64,000 bases of DNA from Delftia tsuruhatensis (GTDB taxonomy: Bacteria; Pseudomonadota; Gammaproteobacteria; Burkholderiales; Burkholderiaceae_C): positions 62,001 to 126,000 of the forward strand of contig NZ_LR813084.1 of NCBI RefSeq assembly GCF_903815225.1. Direction: 5' to 3'. A model generated the notes under the pieces. The model saw only the letters and a list, made by a program, of their open reading frames with translations. It ran no database searches and was not told the DNA's origin. Every line of letters begins with the position of its first letter. The stretch's first letter is position 1. Made by a program: the position numbers and the translations under genes. Shown here one piece after another: positions 47,269 through 55,850 of this stretch.

Positions 47269-47317
47269 TCCCCACCGGCATCCCTTTGCCCAACAATCTT
47301 CAAGGAACCGTGAAAAC

Positions 47318-48133
47318 ATGGCCAAAATCGTCGTCGTGACCTCCGGCAAAGGTGGCGTGGGCAAGACCACCACCAGCGCCAGCTTCGCCTCGGGCCTCGC
47401 ACTGCGCGGACACAAGACCGCCGTCATCGACTTCGACGTCGGCCTGCGCAACCTGGACCTGATCATGGGCTGCGAGCGCCGCGTGGTCTACGACCTGATC
47501 AATGTCATCCAGGGCGAGGCCAACCTCAACCAGGCCCTGATCAAGGACAAGCAGTGCGAGAACCTCTTCGTGCTGGCTGCCTCCCAGACCCGCGACAAGG
47601 AGGCGCTGACGCAGGACGGCGTCAAGAAGATCCTGGACGACCTGGCAGGCATGGGCTTCGAATACATCGTCTGCGACTCGCCGGCCGGCATCGAGAGCGG
47701 TGCGCTGATCGCCATGCACTTCGCCGACGAGGCGCTGGTGGTGACCAACCCCGAGGTGTCCTCGGTGCGCGACTCCGACCGCATCCTGGGCATGCTCAGC
47801 TCCAAGACCGCGCGTGCCGTGGCCGGCGGCGAGCCCATCAAGGAGCACCTGCTGATCACGCGCTACAACCCGCACCGCGTGCAGGACGGCCAGATGCTGT
47901 CGCTGGAGGACATCCAGGACATCCTGCGCATCCCGCTGATCGGCGTGGTGCCCGAGTCCGAGACCGTGCTGCAGGCCTCCAACCAGGGCATTCCCGCCGT
48001 GCACATGCAGGGCTCGGACGTGGCCGAGGCCTACCTGGACGTGGTGGCGCGCTTCCTGGGCGAGGAAAAGCCCATGCGCTTCACCGAGGCGCAGAAGGCC
48101 GGCTTCTTCAAGCGCATCTTCGGCGGGAGGTAA
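47318..48133 (+). CDS. minD: Septum site-determining ATPase MinD
   Basis: A 271-residue MinD. MAKIVVVTSGKGGVGKTTTSASFA carries the deviant Walker A (KGGVGKTT at about 11-18), and FDVGLRNLDLIMGCERRVVYDLIN is a MinD hallmark. The C-terminal amphipathic membrane-targeting helix is GFFKRIFGGR. It recruits MinC to the membrane and oscillates with MinE. It lies 49 bp after minC and 6 bp before minE. Confidence 0.98.
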   Translation: MAKIVVVTSGKGGVGKTTTSASFASGLALRGHKTAVIDFDVGLRNLDLIMGCERRVVYDLINVIQGEANLNQALIKDKQCENLFVLAASQTRDKEALTQDGVKKILDDLAGMGFEYIVCDSPAGIESGALIAMHFADEALVVTNPEVSSVRDSDRILGMLSSKTARAVAGGEPIKEHLLITRYNPHRVQDGQMLSLEDIQDILRIPLIGVVPESETVLQASNQGIPAVHMQGSDVAEAYLDVVARFLGEEKPMRFTEAQKAGFFKRIFGGR

Positions 48134-48139
48134 GCGGCC

Positions 48140-48403
48140 ATGTCCATGCTCTCTTTCCTGCTCGGAGAAAAGAAGAAGACGGCCTCGGTGGCCAAGGAGC
48201 GCCTGCAGATCATCCTCGCGCGCGAGCGCGTGGGCGGCAACGGCGGCGGCCCCGACTACCTGCCGGCGCTGCAAAAGGAGCTGATGGCGGTGATCTCCAA
48301 GTACGTGGACATCGACGTCAACGACATCAAGGTGCACCTGGAGCGCCAGGAAAACCTGGAAGTGCTCGAAGTCAAGATCGAGCTGCCCGACGCCACGCGC
48401 TGA
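48140..48403 (+). CDS. minE: Cell division topological specificity factor MinE
   Basis: An 87-residue MinE. The N-terminal membrane-binding and MinD-binding part includes [25 protein letters not shown], followed by the beta-stranded dimerisation domain ([40 protein letters not shown]). It stimulates MinD ATPase. Size and order are normal. Confidence 0.97.
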   Translation: MSMLSFLLGEKKKTASVAKERLQIILARERVGGNGGGPDYLPALQKELMAVISKYVDIDVNDIKVHLERQENLEVLEVKIELPDATR

Positions 48404-48408
48404 GCGCC

Positions 48409-48429
48409 GCCACGGCCCGGGGCCGTGGC
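48409..48429. terminator. Hairpin between minE and the PIN toxin gene
   Basis: GCCACGGCCC and GGGCCGTGGC form perfect 10-bp arms. No long T-tract follows on either strand, so termination strength is uncertain, but its place between convergent genes suggests a shared terminator. Confidence 0.6.
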
Positions 48430-48430
48430 T

Positions 48431-48853
48431 TCATGCGGCCTTGAACGGGTTGCAGAGGGTCAGGCTGCCGATGGCCTGGCCATGGTTCATGTCCTCGCTG
48501 TGCAGCGTGGTGCAGCCTGAGGCGGTGGCTGCAGCCACGATGCATGCGTCATAGAAGGACAGCCCGTTGCGCGGCGCAATCTGCCGCGCCAGATCATGGA
48601 TGTCCTCGGTCAAGGGCACGACACGGCAAAAGCTCCGTACCAGTGCCAGAAATTGCTCCACATCGTTCCAGCCCATGTGCAGCTTGCGTATGCAGACATG
48701 GGTCACCTCGTTGAGCACCTGCACGCTGATGACAGGCCCGGTCTTCAGCAGTGCCTCGGCGCTGCCGGCTTTTGCACTCTCTGCAGACAGCAGATAGAGC
48801 ACGACATTGCTGTCGAGAAAAGATGCGCCCGCCCGGGCCTCAATCTCTTGCAT
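48431..48853 (-). CDS. PIN domain toxin (VapC-like)
   Basis: A 140-residue PIN-domain ribonuclease. Acidic residues for metal binding are seen in SFLDSNVVLYLL (Asp14), VLNEVTHVC (Glu), and LSFYDACIVAAATASG (Asp), the order of the PIN active site. Homologues cleave tRNA or rRNA. The ATG at 48853 overlaps the antitoxin gene by 14 bp, consistent with a co-translated toxin-antitoxin pair. Confidence 0.88.
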   Translation of the reverse strand: MQEIEARAGASFLDSNVVLYLLSAESAKAGSAEALLKTGPVISVQVLNEVTHVCIRKLHMGWNDVEQFLALVRSFCRVVPLTEDIHDLARQIAPRNGLSFYDACIVAAATASGCTTLHSEDMNHGQAIGSLTLCNPFKAA

Positions 48854-49073
48854 TGGCCTCGTCCCGGTTGAAACGGAAGCCGGCGGGCAGCCTGCCCCGG
48901 AAGGCGCGCAGGCTTTCGAGGCGTTCCTCGTCACTTGGTGCCTTGCGCACCGCGAAGCTGCGCGAGCCCTCCACGGTGATCTCGATATCGTCGCCCTCAC
49001 GCAGTTCCAGCGCCTGCACGACGGCGGCCGGCAGCCGGACGGCCAGGCTGTTGCCCCATTTGGAGACTTGCAT
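48840..49073 (-). CDS. AbrB/MazE-type antitoxin
   Basis: A 77-residue protein. The N-terminal SpoVT-AbrB swapped-hairpin DNA-binding domain is MQVSKWGNSLAVRLPAAVVQAL followed by ELREGDDIEITVEGSR. The C-terminal tail (RLESLRAFRGRLPAGFRFNRDEANARD) would bind and neutralise the PIN toxin encoded just downstream. It probably represses its own operon through the palindrome 15 bp upstream. Confidence 0.9.
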   Translation of the reverse strand: MQVSKWGNSLAVRLPAAVVQALELREGDDIEITVEGSRSFAVRKAPSDEERLESLRAFRGRLPAGFRFNRDEANARD

Positions 49074-49087
49074 GTTCAGACCCTCTG

Positions 49088-49112
49088 GATATACGAAAAT
49101 TTATTGTATATC
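49088..49112. promoter_or_regulatory. Palindromic operator/promoter of the toxin-antitoxin operon
   Basis: A 25-bp AT-rich palindrome with arms GATATAC and GTATATC, 15-39 bp upstream of the antitoxin start. It stands out in GC-rich DNA and fits autoregulation by an AbrB-type antitoxin. Confidence 0.7.
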
Positions 49113-49151
49113 TAGCAGTTGAATCGACGCCATCGCGCCGCAGGCTCTGCC

Positions 49152-49673
49152 TCAGCCCAGGCCGCCCGTGTGCATGCGGCCTGCGTGGTAGAGCAGGGGC
49201 GTGTGGCCGGCCTGGTGGCTGCACTGCTCGACCTCGCCGATGAAGATCACATGGTCGCCTTCTTCATGGCGATGGCGGTTGCGGCACTCGAAGACGGTGG
49301 TGGCGTCGGAAAGCAGCGGCACGCCTTGTGCCGAACTGCGCCAGGCGGTGTTGGCGAAGCGATCCACGCCCTTGCGCGCGAACAGCTCGGCCAGCGGTTT
49401 CTGATCGGCCGACAGCACGTGGATGGCGTAGTGCGAGCAGTGCTGGAACACGGGCAGCGAGGCCGCCGACAGCGCCATGCTCCACAGCACCAGCGGCGGC
49501 GTGAGCGAGACCGAGTTGAACGAGCTGACCGTGACGCCCACCGGATGGCCCTGCGGGCTGCGCGCGGTGACGATGGTCACGCCCGTGGCGAACTGACCCA
49601 GCGCATCGCGGAACTCGCGCGACGAGAACGGGGCCTGGGGAGCCAGGGCAGCAGGGGGCAGAGCGGAATTCAC
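49152..49673 (-). CDS. Flavin reductase family protein
   Basis: A 173-residue flavin reductase (HpaC/DIM6-NTAB type). FRDALGQFATGVTIVTARSPQGHPVGVTVSSFNSVSLTPPLVLWS is the FMN-binding region; GVPLLSDATTVFECRNRHRHEEGDHVIFIGEVE completes the fold. Such proteins supply reduced FMN/FAD to monooxygenases. The 4-hydroxyphenylacetate hydroxylase partner HpaC belongs to this family and an hpa cluster begins 0.8 kb away, but no HpaB is present, so a link is speculative. Confidence 0.9.
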   Translation of the reverse strand: MNSALPPAALAPQAPFSSREFRDALGQFATGVTIVTARSPQGHPVGVTVSSFNSVSLTPPLVLWSMALSAASLPVFQHCSHYAIHVLSADQKPLAELFARKGVDRFANTAWRSSAQGVPLLSDATTVFECRNRHRHEEGDHVIFIGEVEQCSHQAGHTPLLYHAGRMHTGGLG

Positions 49674-49819
49674 GGATGGAGGAAGCGGCGCAGCGGCAGG
49701 CCGCTGTGACTGAGGAACGGGCGCCCGGGGCCGGGCAGCAACCGACGATTATGGGCGCTGTCGCGCCGACGTGGCGGCGATGGGGACATTGCAAGGGTGG
49801 TCTTTGCCACGCATCCGGG

Positions 49820-50455
49820 TCACAGCGGCATCGTCATCTGCGCTGGCGCGGCGTTCTCGTGCAGCCACTGGTTCAGCCGGGCACGTGGGCAGCGCTGCAG
49901 CTGCATCAGCAGTGCATGCCCGGGCCAGGCCAGGGCGTGGCGCATACACAGGTCCTGCTGCATGCGGGCCAGCAGGGCCGCGGCCATCTCGGCATCGGCC
50001 AGCGCCCGGTGGGCGCGCTCGGCCACGGGAAGGCCCAGGTGGGCCGTGAGGCGGCTCAGGCTGTGGCTGGGCGCCTCGGGGTAGATGCGGCGCGACAGCA
50101 GCACGGTGCAGGCAAAGGGCTGGGGCGCGGGCTCGCCGGCCAGGGCCAGTTCGGACTGCCAGAACTTGCTGTCGAAGGCCGCGTTGTGCGCCACCATGGG
50201 CGCATCGCCCACGAAGCGCGCAGCCTCGCGCATCACGTCCTCGGCCTGTGGCGCGGCCGCGACCATGGCATTGGTGATGCCGGTCAGGCGCGTGATGAAG
50301 GGCGGGATCCAGGCGCCCGTGCGCATCAGGCTCTGGAAACGGTCCACGACCTGGCCACCCTCGATCAGCACGATGGCCACTTCGGTGGCGCGTGCGCCCT
50401 GGGCGGGGGCCATGCCCGTGGTCTCGAAGTCGATGACGGCTATCGGTTGCGGCAT
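49820..50455 (-). CDS. DnaQ-like 3'-5' exonuclease
   Basis: A 211-residue DEDD-superfamily exonuclease. ExoI is IAVIDFETTGMAP (Asp, Glu), ExoII is VAHNAAFDSKFWQSEL, and ExoIII is HRALADAEMAAALLARM (the DEDDh His and Asp). These motifs match the epsilon-subunit-like proofreading family. It follows hpaR by 44 bp on the same strand but has no obvious role in that pathway. A C-terminal part of about 30 residues is without a known motif. Confidence 0.92.
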   Translation of the reverse strand: MPQPIAVIDFETTGMAPAQGARATEVAIVLIEGGQVVDRFQSLMRTGAWIPPFITRLTGITNAMVAAAPQAEDVMREAARFVGDAPMVAHNAAFDSKFWQSELALAGEPAPQPFACTVLLSRRIYPEAPSHSLSRLTAHLGLPVAERAHRALADAEMAAALLARMQQDLCMRHALAWPGHALLMQLQRCPRARLNQWLHENAAPAQMTMPL

Positions 50456-50499
50456 GGGGCGATTGTGCCGCCGCCTTCCTGTCCGTCGCGCAAGGGCGG

Positions 50500-50988
50500 C
50501 TATTCCTCGAGGTCGCTGCCGTCGGCCACGCCCAGGCGCTGCACGACCAGGCCCAGCAGGGCGTAGAGCTGCTCGACCTCGGCGGGGCCCACGAGCTGCT
50601 CGATCTCGGCATAGGTCCCGGACGAATGCGGCGCGATCTCGGCCACGATGGCGTGGCCCGCCGCCGTCAACTCGAATTCGGCGCCACGCAGGTCGCTGGC
50701 ATGGCGCGAGCGCTCGATCAGCGCGCGGCCCTCCAGCGTCTTGAGCAGGCGCGAGAGGCTGGGCATGCTGATATAGGTGGCCTGGGACAGCTCCATGGGC
50801 CGCAGCTTCTGCGCCGCCGAGGCCATGGCGCGCAGCACGCGCCACTGCTGCTCGGTCAGGCCATGGGCGCGCAGCATGGGGCGGAAACGCACCATGACCG
50901 ACTCGCGTGCGCGCAACAGGGCCATGGGCAGGGACCGCGAGAAGTCGCGCAGGGGCAGGGAGGCGGAGTGGGGCGTTGTCTGGGGCAT
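50500..50988 (-). CDS. hpaR: MarR family regulator HpaR (homoprotocatechuate operon repressor)
   Basis: A 162-residue MarR-family protein. The winged HTH includes LTEQQWRVLRAMASAAQKLRPMELSQATYISMPSLSRLLKTLEGRALIERSRHASDLRGAEFELTAAG. PLRDFSRSLPMALLRARESVM is typical of HpaR proteins. It is the last hpa gene, 74 bp after hpaI. It would repress the cluster until an aromatic acid binds. A TAGAAT hexamer about 25 bp upstream may be its own -10. Confidence 0.88.
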   Translation of the reverse strand: MPQTTPHSASLPLRDFSRSLPMALLRARESVMVRFRPMLRAHGLTEQQWRVLRAMASAAQKLRPMELSQATYISMPSLSRLLKTLEGRALIERSRHASDLRGAEFELTAAGHAIVAEIAPHSSGTYAEIEQLVGPAEVEQLYALLGLVVQRLGVADGSDLEE

Positions 50989-51062
50989 GTTCGGCAGCGT
51001 CTGTCGGCTGGATTCTATGCAGCCGCCGCGCATGCGGGCATGCACGGCGGCCTGGGCGCTGC

Positions 51063-51884
51063 TCAGTAGGTCTGGCTTTGCGGCGCAGGTGCGGCGCCCT
51101 GCCGGAAGCGCGCCGCCAGCGCGCTGGTGGCCTGCACCAGCAGGTTGGTGTCCAGGCCCACGGCCGTGAAGGTGCAGCCCAGCTCCAGGTACTTGCGCGC
51201 CAGGGCCTCGTTGGGCGTGAGGATGCCGGGCGCCTTGCCCGCGCGGCGTATGCGCGCGATGGCGTCGGCGATGGCCTCCTGTACCTCGGGATGCCCGGGA
51301 TTGCCGATGTGGCCCATGGAGGCCGACAGGTCGGCCGGGCCGATGAAGACGCCGTCCACGCCCTCGGTGGCCGCGATGGCGTCCAGGTTCGCCAGCGCCT
51401 GGCGCGTTTCCACCTGCACGAGCACGCAGACCTGGGCGTTGGCTTCGTGGGCGTAGCTGGCGCGCCGGCCCCAGGCCGAGGCGCGGGCGCCGCCCATGCC
51501 TCGGATGCCGCCCTGGCCATCGGCCTGCGGATAGCGCGCGGCGCGCACGATGCGCGCGGCCTGCTCGGCCGTGTCCACCATGGGCACGAGCAGGGTCTGC
51601 ACGCCGAGGTCCAGGTACTGCTTGATCAGCATCTCGCCGATCTCGCCATGGCCCATGGGCACGCGCGCGATGGCATGGCTGTCGGGATAGGCCGCGAGGG
51701 CCTGCAACTGGGCCAGCAGGGTGCGCGTGTCGTTGGGCGAATGCTCGCCATCGATCAGCAGCCAGTCGAAGCCGGCGCCCGCGCAGATTTCCGCCGAATA
51801 GGGGTCTGCCAGGCCCAGCCACAGCCCGATCTGGGGTTGGTCGGCCGCGATGGCGGCCTTGAAGCGGTTCACAGGTGTCTGCAT
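51063..51884 (-). CDS. hpaI: 4-hydroxy-2-oxoheptane-1,7-dioate aldolase HpaI
   Basis: A 273-residue class II aldolase. [47 protein letters not shown] is the family N-terminus; [21 protein letters not shown] and [19 protein letters not shown] give the metal-binding Glu region; [21 protein letters not shown] holds the second metal ligand. It cleaves 4-hydroxy-2-oxoheptanedioate to pyruvate and succinic semialdehyde, the last C-C step of the pathway. It follows the SSADH gene by 17 bp. Confidence 0.95.
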   Translation of the reverse strand: MQTPVNRFKAAIAADQPQIGLWLGLADPYSAEICAGAGFDWLLIDGEHSPNDTRTLLAQLQALAAYPDSHAIARVPMGHGEIGEMLIKQYLDLGVQTLLVPMVDTAEQAARIVRAARYPQADGQGGIRGMGGARASAWGRRASYAHEANAQVCVLVQVETRQALANLDAIAATEGVDGVFIGPADLSASMGHIGNPGHPEVQEAIADAIARIRRAGKAPGILTPNEALARKYLELGCTFTAVGLDTNLLVQATSALAARFRQGAAPAPQSQTY

Positions 51885-51901
51885 GGGGTGATTGTCCTTG
51901 T

Positions 51902-53356
51902 TCAGTGGCCCATGCACAGGTACTTGGTGCCCAGGTATTCCTCTATGCCGGCGGCGCCGCCCTCGCGGCCCATGCCCGACTGCTTGACGCCGCCGAACGG
52001 TGCCACGGCCGTGCTGATGATGCCGCTGTTGATGCCCACCATGCCGTACTCCAGCGCCTCGCCCACGCGCCACACGCGGCCCAGGTCGCGGGCGTAGAAG
52101 TAGGCGGCCAGGCCGTACTCGGTGTCGTTGGCCATGCGGATCGCCTCTTCCTCGGTCTTGAAGCGGAACACGGGCGCCACGGGGCCGAAGACCTCTTCCC
52201 TGGCAATGCGCATGCGGTCCGTGGCATGGGCCAGGATGGTGGGCTCGTAGAAGGTGCCGCCCAGCGCATGGCGCTTGCCGCCCAGCACGACCTCGGCGCC
52301 GTTCTTCACGGCATCGGCCACCAGCTCCTCGACCTTGTCCACGGCGGCCTGGTCGATCAGCGGGCCCTGGCCCACGCCGGCCTCCAGCCCGTTGCCGACC
52401 TTGAGGGCCTGCACGGCCACCTTGAATTTCGCCATGAAGGCGTCGTACACGCCGTCCTGCACCAGCAGGCGGTTGGCGCACACGCAGGTCTGGCCGGTGT
52501 TGCGGTACTTGGAGGCCATGGCGCCCTCGACGGCGGCATCCAGGTCCGCGTCGTCGAAGACGATGAAGGGCGCATTGCCGCCCAGCTCCAGCGACATCTT
52601 CTTGAGCGTGGGCGCGCATTGCGCGGCCAGCACGCGGCCCACCTCGGTGGAGCCCGTGAAGGTCAGCTTGCGCACGGCCATGCTGGCCGTGAGCACGCCG
52701 CCGATGGCGCGCGAGGAGCCCGTGATCACGCTGAACACGCCTTCGGGAATGCCGGCGCGCTGGGCCAGCTCGGCCATGGCCAGGGCCGACAGCGGCGTCT
52801 GCTGCGCGGGCTTGACGATGATGGTGCAGCCCGCCGCCAGGGCCGGCGCGACCTTGCGCGTGATCATGGCGGCCGGGAAGTTCCAGGGCGTGATCGCGGC
52901 GCAGACGCCCACGGGTTCCTTGGTGACGATGATGCGCTTGTCGGCCCAGGGCGCTGGCACGGTGGAGCCGTAGATGCGGCGCGCCTCCTCGGCGAACCAC
53001 TGCACGTAGGAGGCCGCATAGGCGATCTCGCCGCGCGACTCGGCCAGGGGCTTGCCCTGCTCGCTGGTCATGATCAGGGCCAGGTCTTCCTGGTTCTCCA
53101 TCATCAGCTCGAACCAGCGCTGCAGCAGGCGTGCGCGGGCCTCGGCGGTCTGCTGCTTCCAGCGGGCAAAGGCGCGTTCGGCGGCGGCGATGGCGCGCTG
53201 CGTCTCGGCCTCGCCCATGCGGGGCACATGGCCCACGGCCTCGCCGGTGGCGGGGTTGTGGACGTCGATGCGGCTGCCATCGTCGGCGGCCAGCCATTGG
53301 CCGTCGATCAGGCAGAGGTTCTTGAGCAGGCTGGGGTCGCGCAGGGCAAGCGGCAT
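51902..53356 (-). CDS. gabD: NAD(P)-dependent succinate-semialdehyde dehydrogenase (GabD type)
   Basis: A 484-residue aldehyde dehydrogenase. The catalytic Glu lies in [20 protein letters not shown] and the nucleophile Cys in [16 protein letters not shown]; the NAD(P)-binding GSTEVGRVL and [12 protein letters not shown] are present. GabD-like features and its place before hpaI indicate oxidation of succinic semialdehyde, the HpaI product, to succinate. It closes the pathway into the TCA cycle. Confidence 0.93.
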   Translation of the reverse strand: MPLALRDPSLLKNLCLIDGQWLAADDGSRIDVHNPATGEAVGHVPRMGEAETQRAIAAAERAFARWKQQTAEARARLLQRWFELMMENQEDLALIMTSEQGKPLAESRGEIAYAASYVQWFAEEARRIYGSTVPAPWADKRIIVTKEPVGVCAAITPWNFPAAMITRKVAPALAAGCTIIVKPAQQTPLSALAMAELAQRAGIPEGVFSVITGSSRAIGGVLTASMAVRKLTFTGSTEVGRVLAAQCAPTLKKMSLELGGNAPFIVFDDADLDAAVEGAMASKYRNTGQTCVCANRLLVQDGVYDAFMAKFKVAVQALKVGNGLEAGVGQGPLIDQAAVDKVEELVADAVKNGAEVVLGGKRHALGGTFYEPTILAHATDRMRIAREEVFGPVAPVFRFKTEEEAIRMANDTEYGLAAYFYARDLGRVWRVGEALEYGMVGINSGIISTAVAPFGGVKQSGMGREGGAAGIEEYLGTKYLCMGH

Positions 53357-53401
53357 GGGAAATCTCCAATAAGGGCGGGGCAGGCGTCGGGACGACGGCG
53401 C

Positions 53402-54235
53402 CTAGACAAAACGGAACTGCAGGCGGCCCAGGGGGCCGTAGTCGGCATCGAACAGGTCGCCGGCTTGGGCGGCCACGGGGCGCGTGAACGAGCCGGCCAG
53501 CACGGTCTGGCCCGGCTCCAGGGCCTCGCTCCAGGGCGCGAGCTTGTTGGCCAGCCAGGCCACGCCGATGGCGGGATGGCCCTGCACGCCGGCAGCCAGG
53601 CCGGTTTCCTCGACCACACCGTTGCAGCGCAGTATGGCGCCGCACCAGGGCAGGTCAAGCACCTGGGGGGCAGCGCGGCCGGCGCCGAGGACGATGCCGG
53701 CATTGGCCGCGTTGTCGCTGATGGTGTCTTGGACCTTGCGCATTGCCTTGGTGTGGCGATCGAACTGCTCGATGCGCGCGTCGATGATCTCGATGGCCGG
53801 GGTGACGTAGTCCGTGGCATCCAGCACGTCCTGCAGCGTGATTTCCTTGCCGCCCGGCAGGCCGGGGCCACGCAGCGGCGCCTTGAGCACGAAGGCCAGC
53901 TCCACCTCCACGCGCGGGGCGATGAAGTTCGCCACGGGGATGTCCAGCACCTGGCCTGGCGTGCAGCGGTAGAGCATGCTGTCGAGCAGGGTGCCGTAGT
54001 CGGGCTCGTCGATCTGGCTCGATATCTGCATGGCGCGCGAGGTCAGGCCGATCTTGTGGCCGATCACCTTGCGTCCCGCCGCGATCTGCAGGCGCACCCA
54101 TTCGCGCGAGACGCGGTAGCCATCCTCCACGGTCATGCCGGGAAAGCGCTTGGAGAAATGCTCGACCTGCACGCGCGTCTTCTCGCTGTGGTCGAGTTCC
54201 TGGGCCAGTTGGGAAAGAAGTTCTTGGGAAAACAT
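53402..54235 (-). CDS. hpaH: 2-oxo-hept-4-ene-1,7-dioate hydratase HpaH
   Basis: A 277-residue hydratase of the FAH-like superfamily (MhpD/HpaH). [44 protein letters not shown] is typical, with [18 protein letters not shown] carrying the metal-binding Glu-x-Glu. It adds water to 2-oxohept-4-ene-1,7-dioate to give the HpaI substrate. The start at 54235 was set by the family N-terminus; it begins 1 bp after the hpaF stop. Confidence 0.95.
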   Translation of the reverse strand: MFSQELLSQLAQELDHSEKTRVQVEHFSKRFPGMTVEDGYRVSREWVRLQIAAGRKVIGHKIGLTSRAMQISSQIDEPDYGTLLDSMLYRCTPGQVLDIPVANFIAPRVEVELAFVLKAPLRGPGLPGGKEITLQDVLDATDYVTPAIEIIDARIEQFDRHTKAMRKVQDTISDNAANAGIVLGAGRAAPQVLDLPWCGAILRCNGVVEETGLAAGVQGHPAIGVAWLANKLAPWSEALEPGQTVLAGSFTRPVAAQAGDLFDADYGPLGRLQFRFV

Positions 54236-54236
54236 T

Positions 54237-54671
54237 TCAGGGCCTGGAAAAGAGGGGATGGAGGGTGCTGTGCTTGCCGTCGTACACCTGGCCCGGGCTT
54301 TCATCGACCTGCACGGTCAGGCCCAGGTGGCGCTGCGCGAACAGCGGCTGCAGGTGGCGGCGCGCGCAGGCCAGCAGGGCGTCGCCGGCCTGCTGCTGCA
54401 CGGCGGCCGAGCGGCCGCGCCCCATGCGCAGGTTGATGTAGACGAAGCCGTAGTCGCCATCGCCGCCCGCTGCGCGGCCCGCGGCCCCGCCATCGGCCAC
54501 GGCGCTGTGCGGCGCCGGGTAGGCCAGCACGCGCGTGCCGCCCGTGGGGAAGACCTGGGCGCCGTCCTCGGCGCGCACGGTGAGCATGGTGTCGGCCAGG
54601 GCGCGGCACAGCGCCGTCATGTCGGTCAGCGCGTCCAGGCTGGCGGTGTAGAGGATGACCACGTGCGGCAT
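54237..54671 (-). CDS. hpaF: 5-carboxymethyl-2-hydroxymuconate delta-isomerase HpaF
   Basis: A 144-residue CHMI. The mature N-terminus after Met removal is Pro ([12 protein letters not shown]), the catalytic proline of this tautomerase-like family. [50 protein letters not shown] is the conserved C-terminal part. It isomerises 5-carboxymethyl-2-hydroxymuconate. It abuts the dioxygenase large-subunit gene (no bases between) and hpaH (1 bp). Confidence 0.93.
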   Translation of the reverse strand: MPHVVILYTASLDALTDMTALCRALADTMLTVRAEDGAQVFPTGGTRVLAYPAPHSAVADGGAAGRAAGGDGDYGFVYINLRMGRGRSAAVQQQAGDALLACARRHLQPLFAQRHLGLTVQVDESPGQVYDGKHSTLHPLFSRP

Positions 54672-55490
54672 TCAGGCCACCTCCATGGTGGCGGCCGTGC
54701 AGCTCACGGCGAAGATGGGGATGGGCTGGCAGTACAGCACCCGTCCCGCGCCGCGCGCGGCGGCGGCCACGGCGATGAAGCTGCGGATCTCGAAGCCGCC
54801 CTGGCCGGCGTCGCGGTAGGTCTCGGCATCGGTATAGGACAGCAGGGCCTGCTTGTCGTTGCGGCACCAGCGGTCCATGAACTGCTGGTCCCACTCCCAG
54901 TTGACCTTGCCCGAGTCGGGCGTGGCCGGCCAGTGCGAGATGCCGCCCGTGCCCACGATGGCGATGCGCTCGGGCGCCTTGTCGCAGGCGCGGCGCAGGG
55001 CCTCGCCAAAGGCCCAGGCGCGGTGCAGCGGCGTCAGCGGCGGTCCCTGGCAGTTGATGTTGACGGGGATGATGTCCTTGTCATAGGCCGGCGTCAGGAA
55101 GTGCAGCGGGACCATGATTCCGTGGTCGAACTTCCACTCCTCGGCAAAGGCCACGTCCACGGTCTGCATGACCTCGGTGATCAGGCGCCGCGACAGGTCG
55201 GCATTGCCGGGGATGCGGTGGCGCTCTATGCCCAGCCAGGCCGGGTTCTCGATGGGCCCCTCGTACTGGTCGGCCATGCCGATGGCATAGGCCGGCATGT
55301 TGTTCATGAAGAAGTTGGCGAAGTGCTCGGCCGCGATGACGATCACGGCATCGGGGCGTGCCGCTTCCAGCTGCGCGCCCATGTCGCGGAAGGCGGCATG
55401 GAAGGCATCCCTGGCGGCCGGAACGGCCAGGTGGGCGCGGCCCGTGATGCCGGGCGCGTGGCTGCAAACGCCTGCAAAGACCAGACTCAT
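54672..55490 (-). CDS. Extradiol dioxygenase catalytic subunit, LigB type (probable homoprotocatechuate 2,3-dioxygenase)
   Basis: A 272-residue class III extradiol dioxygenase. Predicted iron ligands are His11 (VCSHAPGI), His56 (IAAEHFANFF) and Glu234 (GGFEIRSF); the acid-base His186 is in GTGGISHWP, a LigB hallmark. It cleaves a catechol-type ring using Fe(II) and O2. Its place between hpa genes points to 3,4-dihydroxyphenylacetate. The preceding gene encodes a LigA-like small subunit 1 bp upstream, so this is a two-component enzyme, unlike E. coli HpaD. Confidence 0.9.
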   Translation of the reverse strand: MSLVFAGVCSHAPGITGRAHLAVPAARDAFHAAFRDMGAQLEAARPDAVIVIAAEHFANFFMNNMPAYAIGMADQYEGPIENPAWLGIERHRIPGNADLSRRLITEVMQTVDVAFAEEWKFDHGIMVPLHFLTPAYDKDIIPVNINCQGPPLTPLHRAWAFGEALRRACDKAPERIAIVGTGGISHWPATPDSGKVNWEWDQQFMDRWCRNDKQALLSYTDAETYRDAGQGGFEIRSFIAVAAAARGAGRVLYCQPIPIFAVSCTAATMEVA

Positions 55491-55491
55491 C

Positions 55492-55818
55492 TCAAACTCC
55501 TGCGACTTTTTCTTCCATTGCGGTGGTCATGGCGTACACGCCCGCGCGCACCGGCCCGTGCTTTTGCACGCCGTCGCGCATGGCCTGCAGGTAGTCGGCC
55601 CAGGGCATGCCCAGCAGCGGCGCGAAGTGCATCAGCAGCTGGCCGTTGCAGCCCAGCACGTAGAGCTTGCCGATGTCGCCGTGGAACATGGCCTCGTACT
55701 CTTCGGCATCGAGCGCGTACTCGGCCAGCAGCGCCGCGCGGTCTTCGCGAAAGCGGCGCTGCACCTCGGGCTCGCGGTTGAGCTGGAAGAGGAATTTCTG
55801 CATGGTGTACAGGCTCAT
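55492..55818 (-). CDS. Extradiol dioxygenase small subunit, LigA type
   Basis: A 108-residue LigA-fold protein. MQKFLFQLNREPEVQRRFREDRAALLAEYALDAEEYEAMFHGDIGKLYVLGCNGQLLMHFA is typical of the alpha subunit of protocatechuate 4,5-dioxygenase, which caps the active site of the beta subunit. The start MSLYTMQKF follows GGGAGACGCC. Its gene is 1 bp before the LigB-type gene, supporting an alpha-beta complex. Confidence 0.9.
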   Translation of the reverse strand: MSLYTMQKFLFQLNREPEVQRRFREDRAALLAEYALDAEEYEAMFHGDIGKLYVLGCNGQLLMHFAPLLGMPWADYLQAMRDGVQKHGPVRAGVYAMTTAMEEKVAGV

Positions 55819-55850
55819 GGCGTCTCCCGGGACGATGGCGATGTGCGGCC

